A DNA stretch of 64,000 nucleotides from Actinomycetota bacterium (GTDB lineage Bacteria > Actinomycetota > Actinomycetes > Mycobacteriales > Micromonosporaceae), in contig VAWN01000037.1 in assembly GCA_005885555.1 (NCBI GenBank), positions 21,711 through 85,710 of the forward strand. Reading direction: 5' to 3'. Shown in pieces: positions 10,793 through 22,955 of this stretch. Made by a program: the position numbers and the translations under genes. The notes below the pieces were generated by a model. That model did not search any database. It had not been told where the DNA came from and saw nothing but the letters and a program-made list of their open reading frames with translations. Within the stretch, counting starts at the first letter, position 1. Each line of letters begins with the position of its first letter.

Positions 10793-12004
10793 ATGACCAG
10801 CGACTGGACGGCCTTTGGTCGGGTGGATGAGGATGGCACGGTTTACGTGAAGACCGCCGCGGGTGAGCGGGCGGTCGGATCGTGGCAGGCCGGTACCCCC
10901 GAAGAAGGCCTTGCCCATTTTGCGCGCCGGTTCGACGGTGTGGTGACCGAGGTGAATCTCATCGAGACCCGCCTGTCCACCGGGGCCGGCGACGCCGCGC
11001 ACGCGTTGGCCCGGGTCAAGGAGCTGCGGACCGAGCTCGACGAGCCGCATTTCGTCGGCGACATCGACGGGCTCGCCGAGCGGCTGGACAAGCTGGCCCT
11101 GGCCGCGGAGGCGAAGGTCGGCGAGGTGCACGCGGCGCGCACCGCCGCCCGCGCCGAGGCGGTGGCCCACAAGACCGCGCTGGTCGAGGAGGCCGAGGGC
11201 ATCGCCGCCGAGTCGACGAGCTGGAAGGCGGCCGGCGACCGGTTCAAGGAGATCCTCGAGGAGTGGAAGACGATCCGCGGGGTCGACCGGAAGACCGACG
11301 GCGAACTGTGGAAGCGCTACGCCACCGCGCGGGACATGTTCGCCCGGCGGCGCGGCGCGCACTTCGCCACCCTCGACGCGGCGCGCAAGCAGGCCCAGTC
11401 GCAGAAGGAGGCGCTGGTATCGGCCGCCGAGGAGCTGTCCGGGTCCAGCGAGTGGGCCGCCACGGCGGCGCGCCTCAAGGAACTGATGGCGGAGTGGAAG
11501 GCGGCGCCGCGCGCGTCCAAGGAGGTCGAGCAGCGGCTGTGGGAACGGTTCCGCGCCGCGCAGGACGCCTTCTTCGCGCGCCGTAGCGAGGTGTTCTCCG
11601 CGCGTGACACCGAGCAGCGGGCCGCCCTGGACAAGCGCCAGGAACTGCTGGTCCAGGCCGAGGCGCTGGACGTCGACAGCGATCCCCGGGCGGCACAGGC
11701 CCGGCTGCGCGAGATCCAGGCACGGTGGCACGACGCCGGGCGGGTCGGGCGCGACGCGGCCGGCGGCCTCGACCGGCGGTTGCGCGCGGTCGAGGAGCGG
11801 GTACGCGCGGCAATGGACACCGCGTGGCGGCGCACCACGCCGTCAGACAACCCGCTGCTGGCGCAGATGCGCGAGCAGGTGGCGGAGGCGGAGGCGCGGC
11901 TGGCCCGGGCGCGGGCGGCCGGTGACGCCAAGCGGATCCGGGAGGCCGAGCAGGCGCTGGCCTCGAAGCGACAGTTCCTCCAACTGGCCGAGCAGACCGG
12001 ATGA
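10793..12004 (+). CDS. DUF349 coiled-coil protein
   Basis: 403 residues, rich in Ala/Glu/Arg/Lys and predicted to be nearly all helix. Three or four DUF349-type repeats are visible: STSWKAAGDRFKEILEEWKT, EWAATAARLKELMAEWKA, PRAAQARLREIQARWHDAG. This matches the actinobacterial family at the Rv2731 position. The ATG at 10793 is supported by homologues that begin SDWTAFGRV; an in-frame ATG at 10763 is possible. Bacterial DUF349 proteins have been tied to nucleic-acid or stress functions, but the role here is unknown. A terminator follows the stop. Confidence 0.85.
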   Translation: MTSDWTAFGRVDEDGTVYVKTAAGERAVGSWQAGTPEEGLAHFARRFDGVVTEVNLIETRLSTGAGDAAHALARVKELRTELDEPHFVGDIDGLAERLDKLALAAEAKVGEVHAARTAARAEAVAHKTALVEEAEGIAAESTSWKAAGDRFKEILEEWKTIRGVDRKTDGELWKRYATARDMFARRRGAHFATLDAARKQAQSQKEALVSAAEELSGSSEWAATAARLKELMAEWKAAPRASKEVEQRLWERFRAAQDAFFARRSEVFSARDTEQRAALDKRQELLVQAEALDVDSDPRAAQARLREIQARWHDAGRVGRDAAGGLDRRLRAVEERVRAAMDTAWRRTTPSDNPLLAQMREQVAEAEARLARARAAGDAKRIREAEQALASKRQFLQLAEQTG

Positions 12005-12022
12005 AACACCACATAGAGATCT

Positions 12023-12048
12023 GGGCGTCCCGCCTCGGTGGGGCGCCC
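12023..12048. terminator. Hairpin terminator between convergent genes
   Basis: GGGCGTCCCGC pairs with GTGGGGCGCCC around a four-base loop (11-bp stem with two G-U pairs), 18 bases after the DUF349 stop and 13 before the miaB stop. TGATCATT follows. It could serve both convergent genes. Confidence 0.75.
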
Positions 12049-12060
12049 TGATCATTCTGG

Positions 12061-13497
12061 TCACCGGACGGTCGGCATGCCCAGCATGACGCCCGGCGGC
12101 TTCGCCGTGCAGGCGGCGGCGCCGGCCGCGGTACGGCGGTGGGCCACCAGCGGACCGTCGGCGTTGAGGTGGTGCGGCGCGGCATAGGTGACCGTGGCGT
12201 GCACGACGTCGCCCGGTCGGACGCTGTCGCCGGCCGGCCCCGCCGCGCCGCCGGTGGCGAAGTGCACCAGGCGGCCGTCGCGCGCGCGGCCGGACATCCG
12301 GCCGGTGGCGCCGTCCTTGCGGCCCTCGCCGACGGCGACGAGTACCTCCAGGGTCTGCCCGACCAGCTTGCGGTTCTCCGCCCAGGTGATCTCCTCCAGG
12401 AGCGCGACCAGCCGGTCGTACCGGTCCTGCACGACCTCCTTCGGTACCTGGTCCGGTAGCGCCGCCGCGGGGGTACCCGGCCGCTTGGAGTACTGGAACG
12501 TGAACGCGCCGGCGAACCGGGCCTGGCGCACCACGTCGAGGGTCTGCTGGAAGTCCGCCTCGGTCTCCCCGGGGAACCCGACGATGATGTCCGTGGTGAT
12601 CGCCGCGTCCGGCATCGCCTCTCTGACCCGGTCGATGATGCCGAGGTAGCGCTCCTGCCGGTAGCTGCGCCGCATGGCCCGCAGTACCGCATCCGAGCCG
12701 GACTGCAGCGGCATGTGCAACTGGTGGCAGACGTTGGCCGTCTGCGCCATCGCGGCGATCACGTCGTCGGTGAAGTCCTTGGGATGCGGGCTGGTGAACC
12801 GGACCCGCTCCAGCCCCTCGATCGTGCCGCAGGACCGCAGCAGCTTGCCGAACGCGTACCGGTCGCCGAACTCCGCGCCGTAGGAGTTGACGTTCTGCCC
12901 GAGCAGGGTCACCTCGATCACCCCGTCGGCGACCAGCGCCTCGACCTCGGCCAGGATGTCACCCGGCCGGCGGTCCTTCTCCCGGCCACGCAGCGCCGGC
13001 ACGATGCAGAACGTGCACGTGTTGTTGCAGCCGACCGAGATCGACACCCAGCCGGCGTAGCTGGACTCGCGGTGCGTGGGCAGCGTGGACGGGAAGACCT
13101 CCAGCGCCTCCAGGATCTCGACCTGGGCCTCCTCGTTGTGCCGGGCCCGGTCCAGCAGTACCGGCAGGGAGCCGATGTTGTGGGTACCGAAGACGACGTC
13201 GACCCACGGCGCCCGGCGCACGATCTCGCCGCGGTCCTTCTGCGCCAGGCACCCGCCGACCGCGATCTGCATGCCGGGGTTGGCCTGCTTGGTGGGGCGC
13301 AGGTGACCGAGGTTGCCGTAGAGCCGGTTGTCGGCGTTCTCCCGTACCGCGCAGGTGTTGAACACCACCACGTCCGGGGTACCGTCGTCGGCCGCGGCGC
13401 GCACGTAACCGGCATGCTCCAGCAGCCCGGCGATCCGTTCGGAGTCGTGGGCGTTCATCTGGCAGCCGTACGTGACGACCTTGAAGCTCTTCGGCAC
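12061..13497 (-). CDS. miaB: tRNA-2-methylthio-N6-dimethylallyladenosine synthase
   Basis: Radical-SAM methylthiotransferase acting on i6A37 made by MiaA. 478 residues. N-terminal cluster cysteines in [24 protein letters not shown] and VGGCLAQKD; radical-SAM motif [13 protein letters not shown]-terminal TRAM domain with [11 protein letters not shown]. The last ~30 residues ([13 protein letters not shown]) are a low-complexity tail. The GTG at 13497 lies six bases after TACGCT, so a leaderless message is likely. A convergent terminator lies beyond the stop. Confidence 0.97.
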   Translation of the reverse strand: MPKSFKVVTYGCQMNAHDSERIAGLLEHAGYVRAAADDGTPDVVVFNTCAVRENADNRLYGNLGHLRPTKQANPGMQIAVGGCLAQKDRGEIVRRAPWVDVVFGTHNIGSLPVLLDRARHNEEAQVEILEALEVFPSTLPTHRESSYAGWVSISVGCNNTCTFCIVPALRGREKDRRPGDILAEVEALVADGVIEVTLLGQNVNSYGAEFGDRYAFGKLLRSCGTIEGLERVRFTSPHPKDFTDDVIAAMAQTANVCHQLHMPLQSGSDAVLRAMRRSYRQERYLGIIDRVREAMPDAAITTDIIVGFPGETEADFQQTLDVVRQARFAGAFTFQYSKRPGTPAAALPDQVPKEVVQDRYDRLVALLEEITWAENRKLVGQTLEVLVAVGEGRKDGATGRMSGRARDGRLVHFATGGAAGPAGDSVRPGDVVHATVTYAAPHHLNADGPLVAHRRTAAGAAACTAKPPGVMLGMPTVR

Positions 13498-13522
13498 CCC
13501 ATCAGCGTAGCCGCGGCGCCGG

Positions 13523-15043
13523 TCAGTCCTCCGCGGAGACTTCCGCGCGGCCGCGACCGCCGTGCTTGGCGCGGTACATGGCCAGGTCGGCGCGGCGCAT
13601 GAGCGGGCCGGGTTCGGTCTCCCCCACGTTCGCGTACGCGATGCCGATGCTCGCCGTCACCCGTACCGCCCGCTCGCCCAGCGGTACCGGCGCCTCGATC
13701 GCGGCGAGCAGCCGGTCCGCGACCGCGGCCGCGAAACCGTCGCCCGGCGCACCGACATCCCACAGCATCGCGGCGAACTCGTCGCCACCGAAGCGCGCCG
13801 CCACGTCGCTGCCGCGCAACTGCTCCTTGACCCGGTGCGCGATCGTCATCAGCAGCTGGTCGCCGGCGGCGTGCCCGAGGGTGTCGTTGACCTCCTTGAA
13901 GTGGTCGAGGTCGAAGAACAGCAGCGCGAGGCCGACGCCCTCCCGCGCGGCCAGGGACAGCTGCTGGGTCAGCCGCTCCAGGAACAGGCCACGGGTGGCC
14001 AGGCCGGTCAGCGAGTCGTGGTACGCCTGGCGCATCTGGTCGACCGTCTTCGCATCCGTCAGCGCCAGGCTGACGTGCTCGGCGAACGCGCGCAGCGTCT
14101 GCGTGTCCGCGTCGCCGAACTGGCGTTGCGGCTCGCACGACGCGACAAGCAGGGCGCCGGTGACCACTCCGCTCTCCCGGACCGGTGCGGCCATCGCAAT
14201 CGTCTGCCGGCCCGGAACAAGATCCACCGTCAGCGTCGATGGCTGGCCCTGGTTGGTGACCAGGCCGTCGGCCAGGATCGCTTCGCCGGCCACGCCGGCT
14301 TCAGTCAGCGGTACCGGTGCCAGCCGCCTCGCCACCTCCTCGCGCATCCCCCGCCAGGCGGCCAGCCGGACCCGGTCCGGATCGCCCGGCTCGCGCAGCC
14401 ACAGCGCCACGATCTCGTCGCCGAGCAGGTCCTGGGTGGCGTCGGTGACGCTCTCCAGGATCTCCGGCAGCGACTGGCGCAACGAGATCGCCCGCTGGAT
14501 GCCGGACAGGTGCTCCAGCAGGCGCTGCCGCTGCTGGAGCGAGGCGAGCAGCTCGGCGTTCTCGGCCGCCTGCCGCTCGCTGCGCTGGCGCATCTCGTGC
14601 TCGGCGGCCAGCGTGCGGTGCATGGTCAGGGTCAGTTCGAGCAGCCGGGCCATGCCGCGGATGAGGTTGGTCTCCTCGACCGAGAACCCTTCGTCGTACC
14701 GGGCGAGGACCAGGTGGCCGGGGTGCGCTCCGGCCCAGCCGGCGGCGATGGCGTAGCAGTCGCCGACATCGGGTACCGACAGCTTGTCCAGCTGGCGGTC
14801 CGCGATGGCGAACAGTTCCTCCTCGGGTACCTCCTCGGCGGGAAAGCCCACCGCGGCGGCGATGTGGCGGTCGATGATGACCACCGCGACCTCGGCCTCC
14901 AACGCCTGCGCTGCCCGCTCGGCCGCACCGACCACGGCGGCCGCCTCGTCCGGCAGCGACGACACCACCGCCAGCAGCTCGACGAGCTGCTGGATCTGCA
15001 GTGCCGCGACCGCCTCGACCATCTCAGGTGAGGGCCAGGACAA
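13523..15043 (-). CDS. GAF-GGDEF diguanylate cyclase
   Basis: Makes cyclic di-GMP. 506 residues: an N-terminal sensor-like domain (about 1-150), a coiled-coil ([18 protein letters not shown]), a GAF domain (about 170-330), and GGDEF. The intact active site is RFGGDEFA (GGDEF at 419-423) and an inhibitory RxxD I-site (RGSD, 410-413) sits exactly five residues earlier, so product inhibition is expected. Its start overlaps the end of the FIST gene by 20 bases, so the two are co-translated and probably act in one sensory pathway. Confidence 0.92.
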   Translation of the reverse strand: MSWPSPEMVEAVAALQIQQLVELLAVVSSLPDEAAAVVGAAERAAQALEAEVAVVIIDRHIAAAVGFPAEEVPEEELFAIADRQLDKLSVPDVGDCYAIAAGWAGAHPGHLVLARYDEGFSVEETNLIRGMARLLELTLTMHRTLAAEHEMRQRSERQAAENAELLASLQQRQRLLEHLSGIQRAISLRQSLPEILESVTDATQDLLGDEIVALWLREPGDPDRVRLAAWRGMREEVARRLAPVPLTEAGVAGEAILADGLVTNQGQPSTLTVDLVPGRQTIAMAAPVRESGVVTGALLVASCEPQRQFGDADTQTLRAFAEHVSLALTDAKTVDQMRQAYHDSLTGLATRGLFLERLTQQLSLAAREGVGLALLFFDLDHFKEVNDTLGHAAGDQLLMTIAHRVKEQLRGSDVAARFGGDEFAAMLWDVGAPGDGFAAAVADRLLAAIEAPVPLGERAVRVTASIGIAYANVGETEPGPLMRRADLAMYRAKHGGRGRAEVSAED

Positions 15044-16211
15044 CCAGGGTCTGGTTGTGGAACCCGTCGATACCGCGCACCCGGGCGATCTCGCCGTAGG
15101 TGTAGAAGCCGGCGAACGGTACCCCGGCCGCGGCCTCCTCCAGGTGCGCCCCCTCCTTGCGGATGCCCTCGTCGCCGAGGACCGCCCGCAGCGCGGCGCA
15201 GCTGAACGTGAGCATGCCGATCGGCTCCCGGCCGTCCAGCGCCTCGCGCACGTCCCGGCACGCGGCGTCGGTGGCCGCCAGGATCGACTCCTCGTCGCCC
15301 TCCATGACCCAGGTCAGCCCGCCGAGGTCGATCGAGCTGCCACCGCCGATGGTGCGGCCCGCCAGGTCGATCTCGGTGCTGACGTTGCGCGCCTCGACAC
15401 CGCTGCGCCGCTGCACGCCGATCGGGCGGGGCAGGGCGAAGTCGACGAACGCGTTGACGTCGGTGTACGCGTCGGCCGGGGCGCCGAGGCGCTCCAGGTA
15501 CACGTCGAGGGCGGGACGGTCGTCGAGGGTCAGCACCCGGCCGTTCTCGCTGCCGGTCACGATCATTGGCGTACCCAACCGGCGCCAGCCGTGCCGCACC
15601 GCGACCGCGAGCGGCGCGTCCGACTCGATCATCACGGCGGCGACCGCGTCGGTGAGGACCTTGCCGTCGGCCATGACGTAGGTACCCGTCATCCGCCAGC
15701 CGTCGGCGGCCGCGCCGCCGAAGAGCGGGACGCTGGCACCGAGTACCGAGTAGCAGCCGCGCAGGATGGTCTCCTGGTCGCGGATCATGCCGTCGGTGAG
15801 CATGAGCAGGGCACGGTACGGGCGACGGTCGGCGCGGTTCACCGCACGGGCCAGCTCGACGCCGGCCTCCCGCTGGCGGCCGGACACCTGCTGCGCGATC
15901 GCGCTGGTGACGGTGAAGCCGGTACCGCCGATGACCGCGACCGTGACCGAACCGTCGAGCGGACCGCCCGGCCCGATCTCGCCGTGCGTGGTGCAGCCGA
16001 GTACCGGTACCTCGCCGACAACCTCGCGGATACCCTCCTGCACCGCGGCCGGGTCGTGGGTGATGGCCGCGAAGACGAGTACCAGCTTGGGGTCGGCGCC
16101 GACGACGGCGGCCCGGGCGGCGGCCGCCGCGGCGGCGTGGGAGTCCTGCTCGGCAGATCGCCCGACGCCCATCCAGCGGGGCCGGTCTGCGGTGTTGAGT
16201 TCGTGGCTCAT
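15024..16211 (-). CDS. FIST N and C domain sensory protein
   Basis: 395 residues. The FIST N domain (VLGCTTHGEIGPGG, VTVAVIGGTGFTV, LMLTDGM) and FIST C domain (ALDVYLERLG, IGMLTFSCAALR, PFAGFYTYGEIARV) are clear; family work links FIST domains to small-ligand, possibly amino-acid, sensing. GGAG lies seven bases before the ATG at 16211; the longer reading frame upstream has no support. It is the first gene of a two-gene unit with the diguanylate cyclase, suggesting that FIST ligand binding tunes c-di-GMP output (inference). Confidence 0.9.
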   Translation of the reverse strand: MSHELNTADRPRWMGVGRSAEQDSHAAAAAAARAAVVGADPKLVLVFAAITHDPAAVQEGIREVVGEVPVLGCTTHGEIGPGGPLDGSVTVAVIGGTGFTVTSAIAQQVSGRQREAGVELARAVNRADRRPYRALLMLTDGMIRDQETILRGCYSVLGASVPLFGGAAADGWRMTGTYVMADGKVLTDAVAAVMIESDAPLAVAVRHGWRRLGTPMIVTGSENGRVLTLDDRPALDVYLERLGAPADAYTDVNAFVDFALPRPIGVQRRSGVEARNVSTEIDLAGRTIGGGSSIDLGGLTWVMEGDEESILAATDAACRDVREALDGREPIGMLTFSCAALRAVLGDEGIRKEGAHLEEAAAGVPFAGFYTYGEIARVRGIDGFHNQTLVVLALT

Positions 16212-16256
16212 GGTCGCTCCAGATCGGCGGGCAGGCCGCCGACCTGACGAGTTGGG

Positions 16257-16262
16257 TACCGT
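16257..16262 (+). promoter_or_regulatory. -10 hexamer TACCGT of a leaderless promoter
   Basis: TACCGT is followed by exactly six bases and the ATG of the DUF2277 gene, so transcription should start at or next to the start codon. Confidence 0.55.
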
Positions 16263-16268
16263 GGCGAC

Positions 16269-16487
16269 ATGTGCCGCAGCATCAAGACACTCCGCCCGCC
16301 ATACCAGGAAGTGGTCACCGAGGACGACATGCACGCCGCGGCGCTGCAGTACGTCCGGAAGGTCTCTGGTTTCCGGGCGCCGGCCCCGCACAACGCGGAG
16401 GCGTTCGACGCGGCGGTGGCGGCGGTGACGGCCGCCACCCGGGACCTGCTGGACACCCTGGTCGTCGGCGCCCGCCGCGCACGCTAG
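16269..16487 (+). CDS. DUF2277 family protein
   Basis: 72 residues, starting MCRSIKTLRPPYQEVVTEDD, the hallmark of DUF2277, and of normal family length. It contains one or two helices (HAAALQYVRKVSG; EAFDAAVAAVTAATRDLLDTL) and two conserved Cys/His-free segments; function unknown. No ribosome site; TACCGT six bases upstream fits a leaderless message. Divergent from FIST and convergent with rny, with a dispersed hairpin repeat in between. Confidence 0.88.
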   Translation: MCRSIKTLRPPYQEVVTEDDMHAAALQYVRKVSGFRAPAPHNAEAFDAAVAAVTAATRDLLDTLVVGARRAR

Positions 16488-16511
16488 CGCCGGCGCCCCC
16501 GCTCTGCCCGT

Positions 16512-16582
16512 CGATCTTGGACTTGTGGTGCCCGACTCGCGGGGCAGCGCGGCTTTTGTCGCGGACACAACTCCAAGATCGC
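16512..16582. repeat. Dispersed hairpin repeat, copy A (diverged)
   Basis: Arms CGATCTTGGACTTGTG (16512-16527) and CACAACTCCAAGATCG (16566-16581) pair with one mismatch around ~38 bases that contain a further CCCG/CGGG segment. It lies 25 bases past the DUF2277 stop and 15 past the rny stop, and shares the GATCTTGGA core with copies B, C, D and E. Confidence 0.75.
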
Positions 16583-16596
16583 GGAGAGGGGCCGGG

Positions 16597-18378
<1,782 letters not shown>

Positions 18379-18881
18379 GGTCGCCTCCCTTCCCCGTCCG
18401 GTCCGGCTGTTTCGGCCGGTTGCGTCCGGCCTGCCGGCCGGTCTCACTCGACGGAGGAGAGGTCCGCTCCTGGGGTACGGCTACGCGCACCCGACGCCCA
18501 TCCCGGCGTCGAGGTACACCCCCTGTTGTCAACGCCGTAACACTGCGTCGACGCTTCGCGTATATAGCGAGCGAATGTTGCCGTACTGTTATGCGTTCTA
18601 TGTTGTGCGCGTAGCCGCGATGGTCGGACGTTCTCCTCTGGTACCCGAGGCTAGGTCGCCGACAGCGGTTCGGTCAAGAACTCATGATCGGGCGGAAGCC
18701 GGTACACTGCGCCATCCTGCAACTACCTGCGGAAACGGGCGGGAACCGGGTTCGGCCGATACCGCCTGTTGTGACTGCCTTCGAGATCTTGGACGCCTGT
18801 GCCCCGCCCACGGGGTACCAGCGTCCAAGATCTCCGAGCCGGGCGGCGCGCGGCCATCGTCCCCGCCGCCGCTGGCCGCGG
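18379..18881. other. 503-base intergenic region upstream of rny
   Basis: No credible gene. It contains an AT-rich island (CGCGTATATAGCGAGCGAAT and TGTTATGCGTTCTATGTTGT, 18557-18612) unusual for this genome, with TATATA as a possible -10 for rny on the minus strand, and dispersed repeat copy B at 18783-18834 just past the recX stop. Confidence 0.45.
18783..18834. repeat. Dispersed hairpin repeat, copy B
   Basis: GAGATCTTGGACGC (18783-18796) and GCGTCCAAGATCTC (18821-18834) are perfect inverse complements; an inner GCCCCG/CGGGGT stem continues the hairpin. It begins 47 bases after the recX stop, on the recX-recA transcript side. Confidence 0.9.
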
Positions 18882-19736
18882 TCACACCTCGCCGGCCGGT
18901 TCCCCGGTCTCGCCGATCAGGTCGGTCAATGCGTCCGGGTCGATGATCTCCGCGAACGCGGCCAACTCGGCATCCCGCTCCGCAAGCACGTCCTTGACCA
19001 CGCTGACGGCCAGCCCGGCGGGGTACCCCTTCCGGGCGAGCATGCCGACCAGGCGCCGGAACACGACCTCGGGCGCTGCGCGGCCCATCCCGCGCAGCTT
19101 CCGTTCGGCCAGTGCACGGGCGGTAGTCGCCTCGGTTGCGGGATCCAGCTCCTCCAGCGCCGCGCCGACCACCTGACCATCGACGCCGCGCTGGCGCAGT
19201 TCGCCGGCCAGTGCGCGGCGGGCCAGCCCGCGGCCGTGGTGCCGGCTGGTCACCCAGGCGCGCGCGAAGGCAGCGTCGTCGATGAGCCCGACCTCGTCGT
19301 ACCGGTCGAGCACCTCGGCGGCGACGTCTTCGGCGATCCGGCGGCGGCGCAGGGCGGTTGCGAGTTCGGCCCGGGTACGGGGACGGACGGCGAGCAGCCG
19401 CAGGCAGATCTCCCGCGCCACCTCGGTCGGATCGGCGGGTGCCGCACCGCCGGCCCCGGCCGCAGCGCCGCCGCTCGAATCGCGGGATGCCGCACCGCCG
19501 CCCCCGGCCGCAACGTTGCCGGCTGGGTCGCCGAGTGCCGGACCGCCGGCCCCGGCCGCAGCGTCGCCGGTCGGCTTGTCGGCCCGCCGGTAGCGCTCCT
19601 CTTCGCCGGTCCACAGCGGCGCGTCGACATCGAGCTCGCCCGACCCGGTCGGGTCGGCACGGACAGGCGCCTTGCGGGCGCGGGGCGGGGCGGCGTCCCA
19701 GCCCCGCCCCGTCCGCGCGCGTCTCCTACCGGCCAC
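18882..19736 (-). CDS. recX: Regulatory protein RecX
   Basis: Inhibits RecA filament growth. 284 residues, longer than the usual ~170 because of an N-terminal extension of ~105 residues that is Ala/Gly/Pro/Arg rich with repeats such as AAAGAGG. The RecX core starts near EVAREICLRLLAVRPRTRAEL and ends with VSVVKDVLAERDAELA. The GTG at 19736 lies 15 bases after the recA stop, AGGCGG upstream, so recA and recX are one operon as in other bacteria. Confidence 0.93.
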   Translation of the reverse strand: MAGRRRARTGRGWDAAPPRARKAPVRADPTGSGELDVDAPLWTGEEERYRRADKPTGDAAAGAGGPALGDPAGNVAAGGGGAASRDSSGGAAAGAGGAAPADPTEVAREICLRLLAVRPRTRAELATALRRRRIAEDVAAEVLDRYDEVGLIDDAAFARAWVTSRHHGRGLARRALAGELRQRGVDGQVVGAALEELDPATEATTARALAERKLRGMGRAAPEVVFRRLVGMLARKGYPAGLAVSVVKDVLAERDAELAAFAEIIDPDALTDLIGETGEPAGEV

Positions 19737-19751
19737 CGTTGCCGCCTACGG

Positions 19752-21854
<2,103 letters not shown>

Positions 21855-21995
21855 TGCCACCCCTACGTTTGCCGTCTTCGCGGTTGCCTTCGCGGAGGAA
21901 CTCTTGGTCACGCCGACACGCTAGGCGCTGGGTCCGACAGAAAACAGCCGACGGGCCGTCGCCTGTGGACAGCGCCCAGCCCTGTGGACGATACC

Positions 21996-22009
21996 CGTAC
22001 AGGTGTACG
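21996..22009. promoter_or_regulatory. Possible variant SOS box upstream of recA
   Basis: CGTAC-AGGT-GTACG has the spacing and symmetry of the SOS box CGAAC-N4-GTTCG but carries T for A at the symmetric third position of each arm. It lies 142 bases upstream of the recA ATG, in a region that also holds two TGTGGAC sequences (21964 and 21983) resembling DnaA boxes. Confidence 0.4.
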
Positions 22010-22029
22010 ACGCAAGAACGACACGCGGG

Positions 22030-22230
22030 TCAGCGCAGCGACTTCGGTACCCGGTCGGGATAGGCCGCCACGACCGCCCGCCAGACCGTGACGGTCTCCT
22101 CACCGGCAGCGAGCGCCTGCTGGATCGTCCGGCCGCCCAGTTGCGGAATCACCTGGTCGGCGGCCACGCTCGCCGCGTAATGAGGCCCGAACACCCGCTC
22201 CAGCCGCGCCCAGAAGTCGGTCAGCCGCAC
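22030..22230 (-). CDS. DUF3046 family protein
   Basis: 66 residues (VRLTDFWARLERVFGPHYAAS ... GRTIQQALAAGEETVTVWRA), the small conserved protein next to recA in actinobacteria (Rv2738c position). GTG at 22230 with GGAGAGG seven bases upstream. Likely a small folded helical protein; function unknown. It lies just upstream of recA on the same strand, separated by the putative recA promoter. Confidence 0.85.
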   Translation of the reverse strand: MRLTDFWARLERVFGPHYAASVAADQVIPQLGGRTIQQALAAGEETVTVWRAVVAAYPDRVPKSLR

Positions 22231-22319
22231 CGCGTCACCTCTCCGTGTCACCTCTCCGTCCGCCGCGCCGTCCGCCGCGCCGCCGTAACCCGGCACCGGG
22301 GCGGCGGACCCCACAACGG

Positions 22320-22325
22320 TACGAT
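22320..22325 (+). promoter_or_regulatory. -10 hexamer TACGAT of a leaderless promoter
   Basis: TACGAT, six bases, then the GTG at 22332 of the cyclodeaminase-family gene; no ribosome site exists upstream of that GTG. Confidence 0.55.
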
Positions 22326-22331
22326 CCGTTC

Positions 22332-22955
22332 GTGCCTCACGTGCCACTGGACGACTGGCTGGAACGGTTGGGTTCGGCCGCGCCGACCCCCGGTGGCGGG
22401 GCCGCCGCCGCGCTCGCCGCGGCGACCGGCGCGGCGCTGATCGAGATGGTGGTCAACCTGACCATCGGCAAGTCGGCCTACGCGGAGCACGAGTCGCACG
22501 TCCAGCCGATCGGCGCGCAGGCCCGCGCGCTGCGGCAGCGGGCGCTGGAGCTGATCGACGCCGACGCCGCCGCGTTCGACACCGTGATGGCGGCCTACGG
22601 CCTTCCCCGGGACAGCGACGCGGAGAAGGCGGCGCGGACGGCCGCGATCCAGGTGGCGACCGCCGACGCGGCCCGGCCGCCGATGGAGATCGCGGAGGTC
22701 GCCGCGCGGATCATCGAGCTGGCCGCGGCGCTGCCCGGGCGGTCCAACCGCAACGTGCTGTCCGACGTGGGCGTGGCCGCCGCACTCGCCGGGTCCGCGC
22801 TGGAGGCCGCCGCGATCAACGTCGAGGTCAACGTCGGGGCGCTCAAGGATCCGGGGGTACGGGAAGAGCTGCGCAAGGAGCTGTCCGCCCACCTTATCGC
22901 CCAGCAGCTCGGTCGTGAGGTGGTCGGCAACGTGCTGCACGGGGTTGCCGGCTGA
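22332..22955 (+). CDS. Cyclodeaminase/methenyl-THF cyclohydrolase family protein (FchA-like)
   Basis: 207 residues of the FTCD C-terminal fold, helical throughout. Family members either deaminate formimino-THF or, as FchA in clostridia, hydrolyse methenyl-THF. Conserved segments: the Gly-rich AAPTPGGGAAAALAAATGAAL loop and PGRSNRNVLSDVGVAAALA. Its TGA overlaps the folD ATG (TGATG), so the two proteins are made together. Because the adjacent FolD lacks the lysine needed for cyclohydrolase activity, this protein probably supplies it (inference). Start GTG 22332 rests on TACGAT at six bases; GTG 22341 is an alternative. Confidence 0.85.
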   Translation: MPHVPLDDWLERLGSAAPTPGGGAAAALAAATGAALIEMVVNLTIGKSAYAEHESHVQPIGAQARALRQRALELIDADAAAFDTVMAAYGLPRDSDAEKAARTAAIQVATADAARPPMEIAEVAARIIELAAALPGRSNRNVLSDVGVAAALAGSALEAAAINVEVNVGALKDPGVREELRKELSAHLIAQQLGREVVGNVLHGVAG

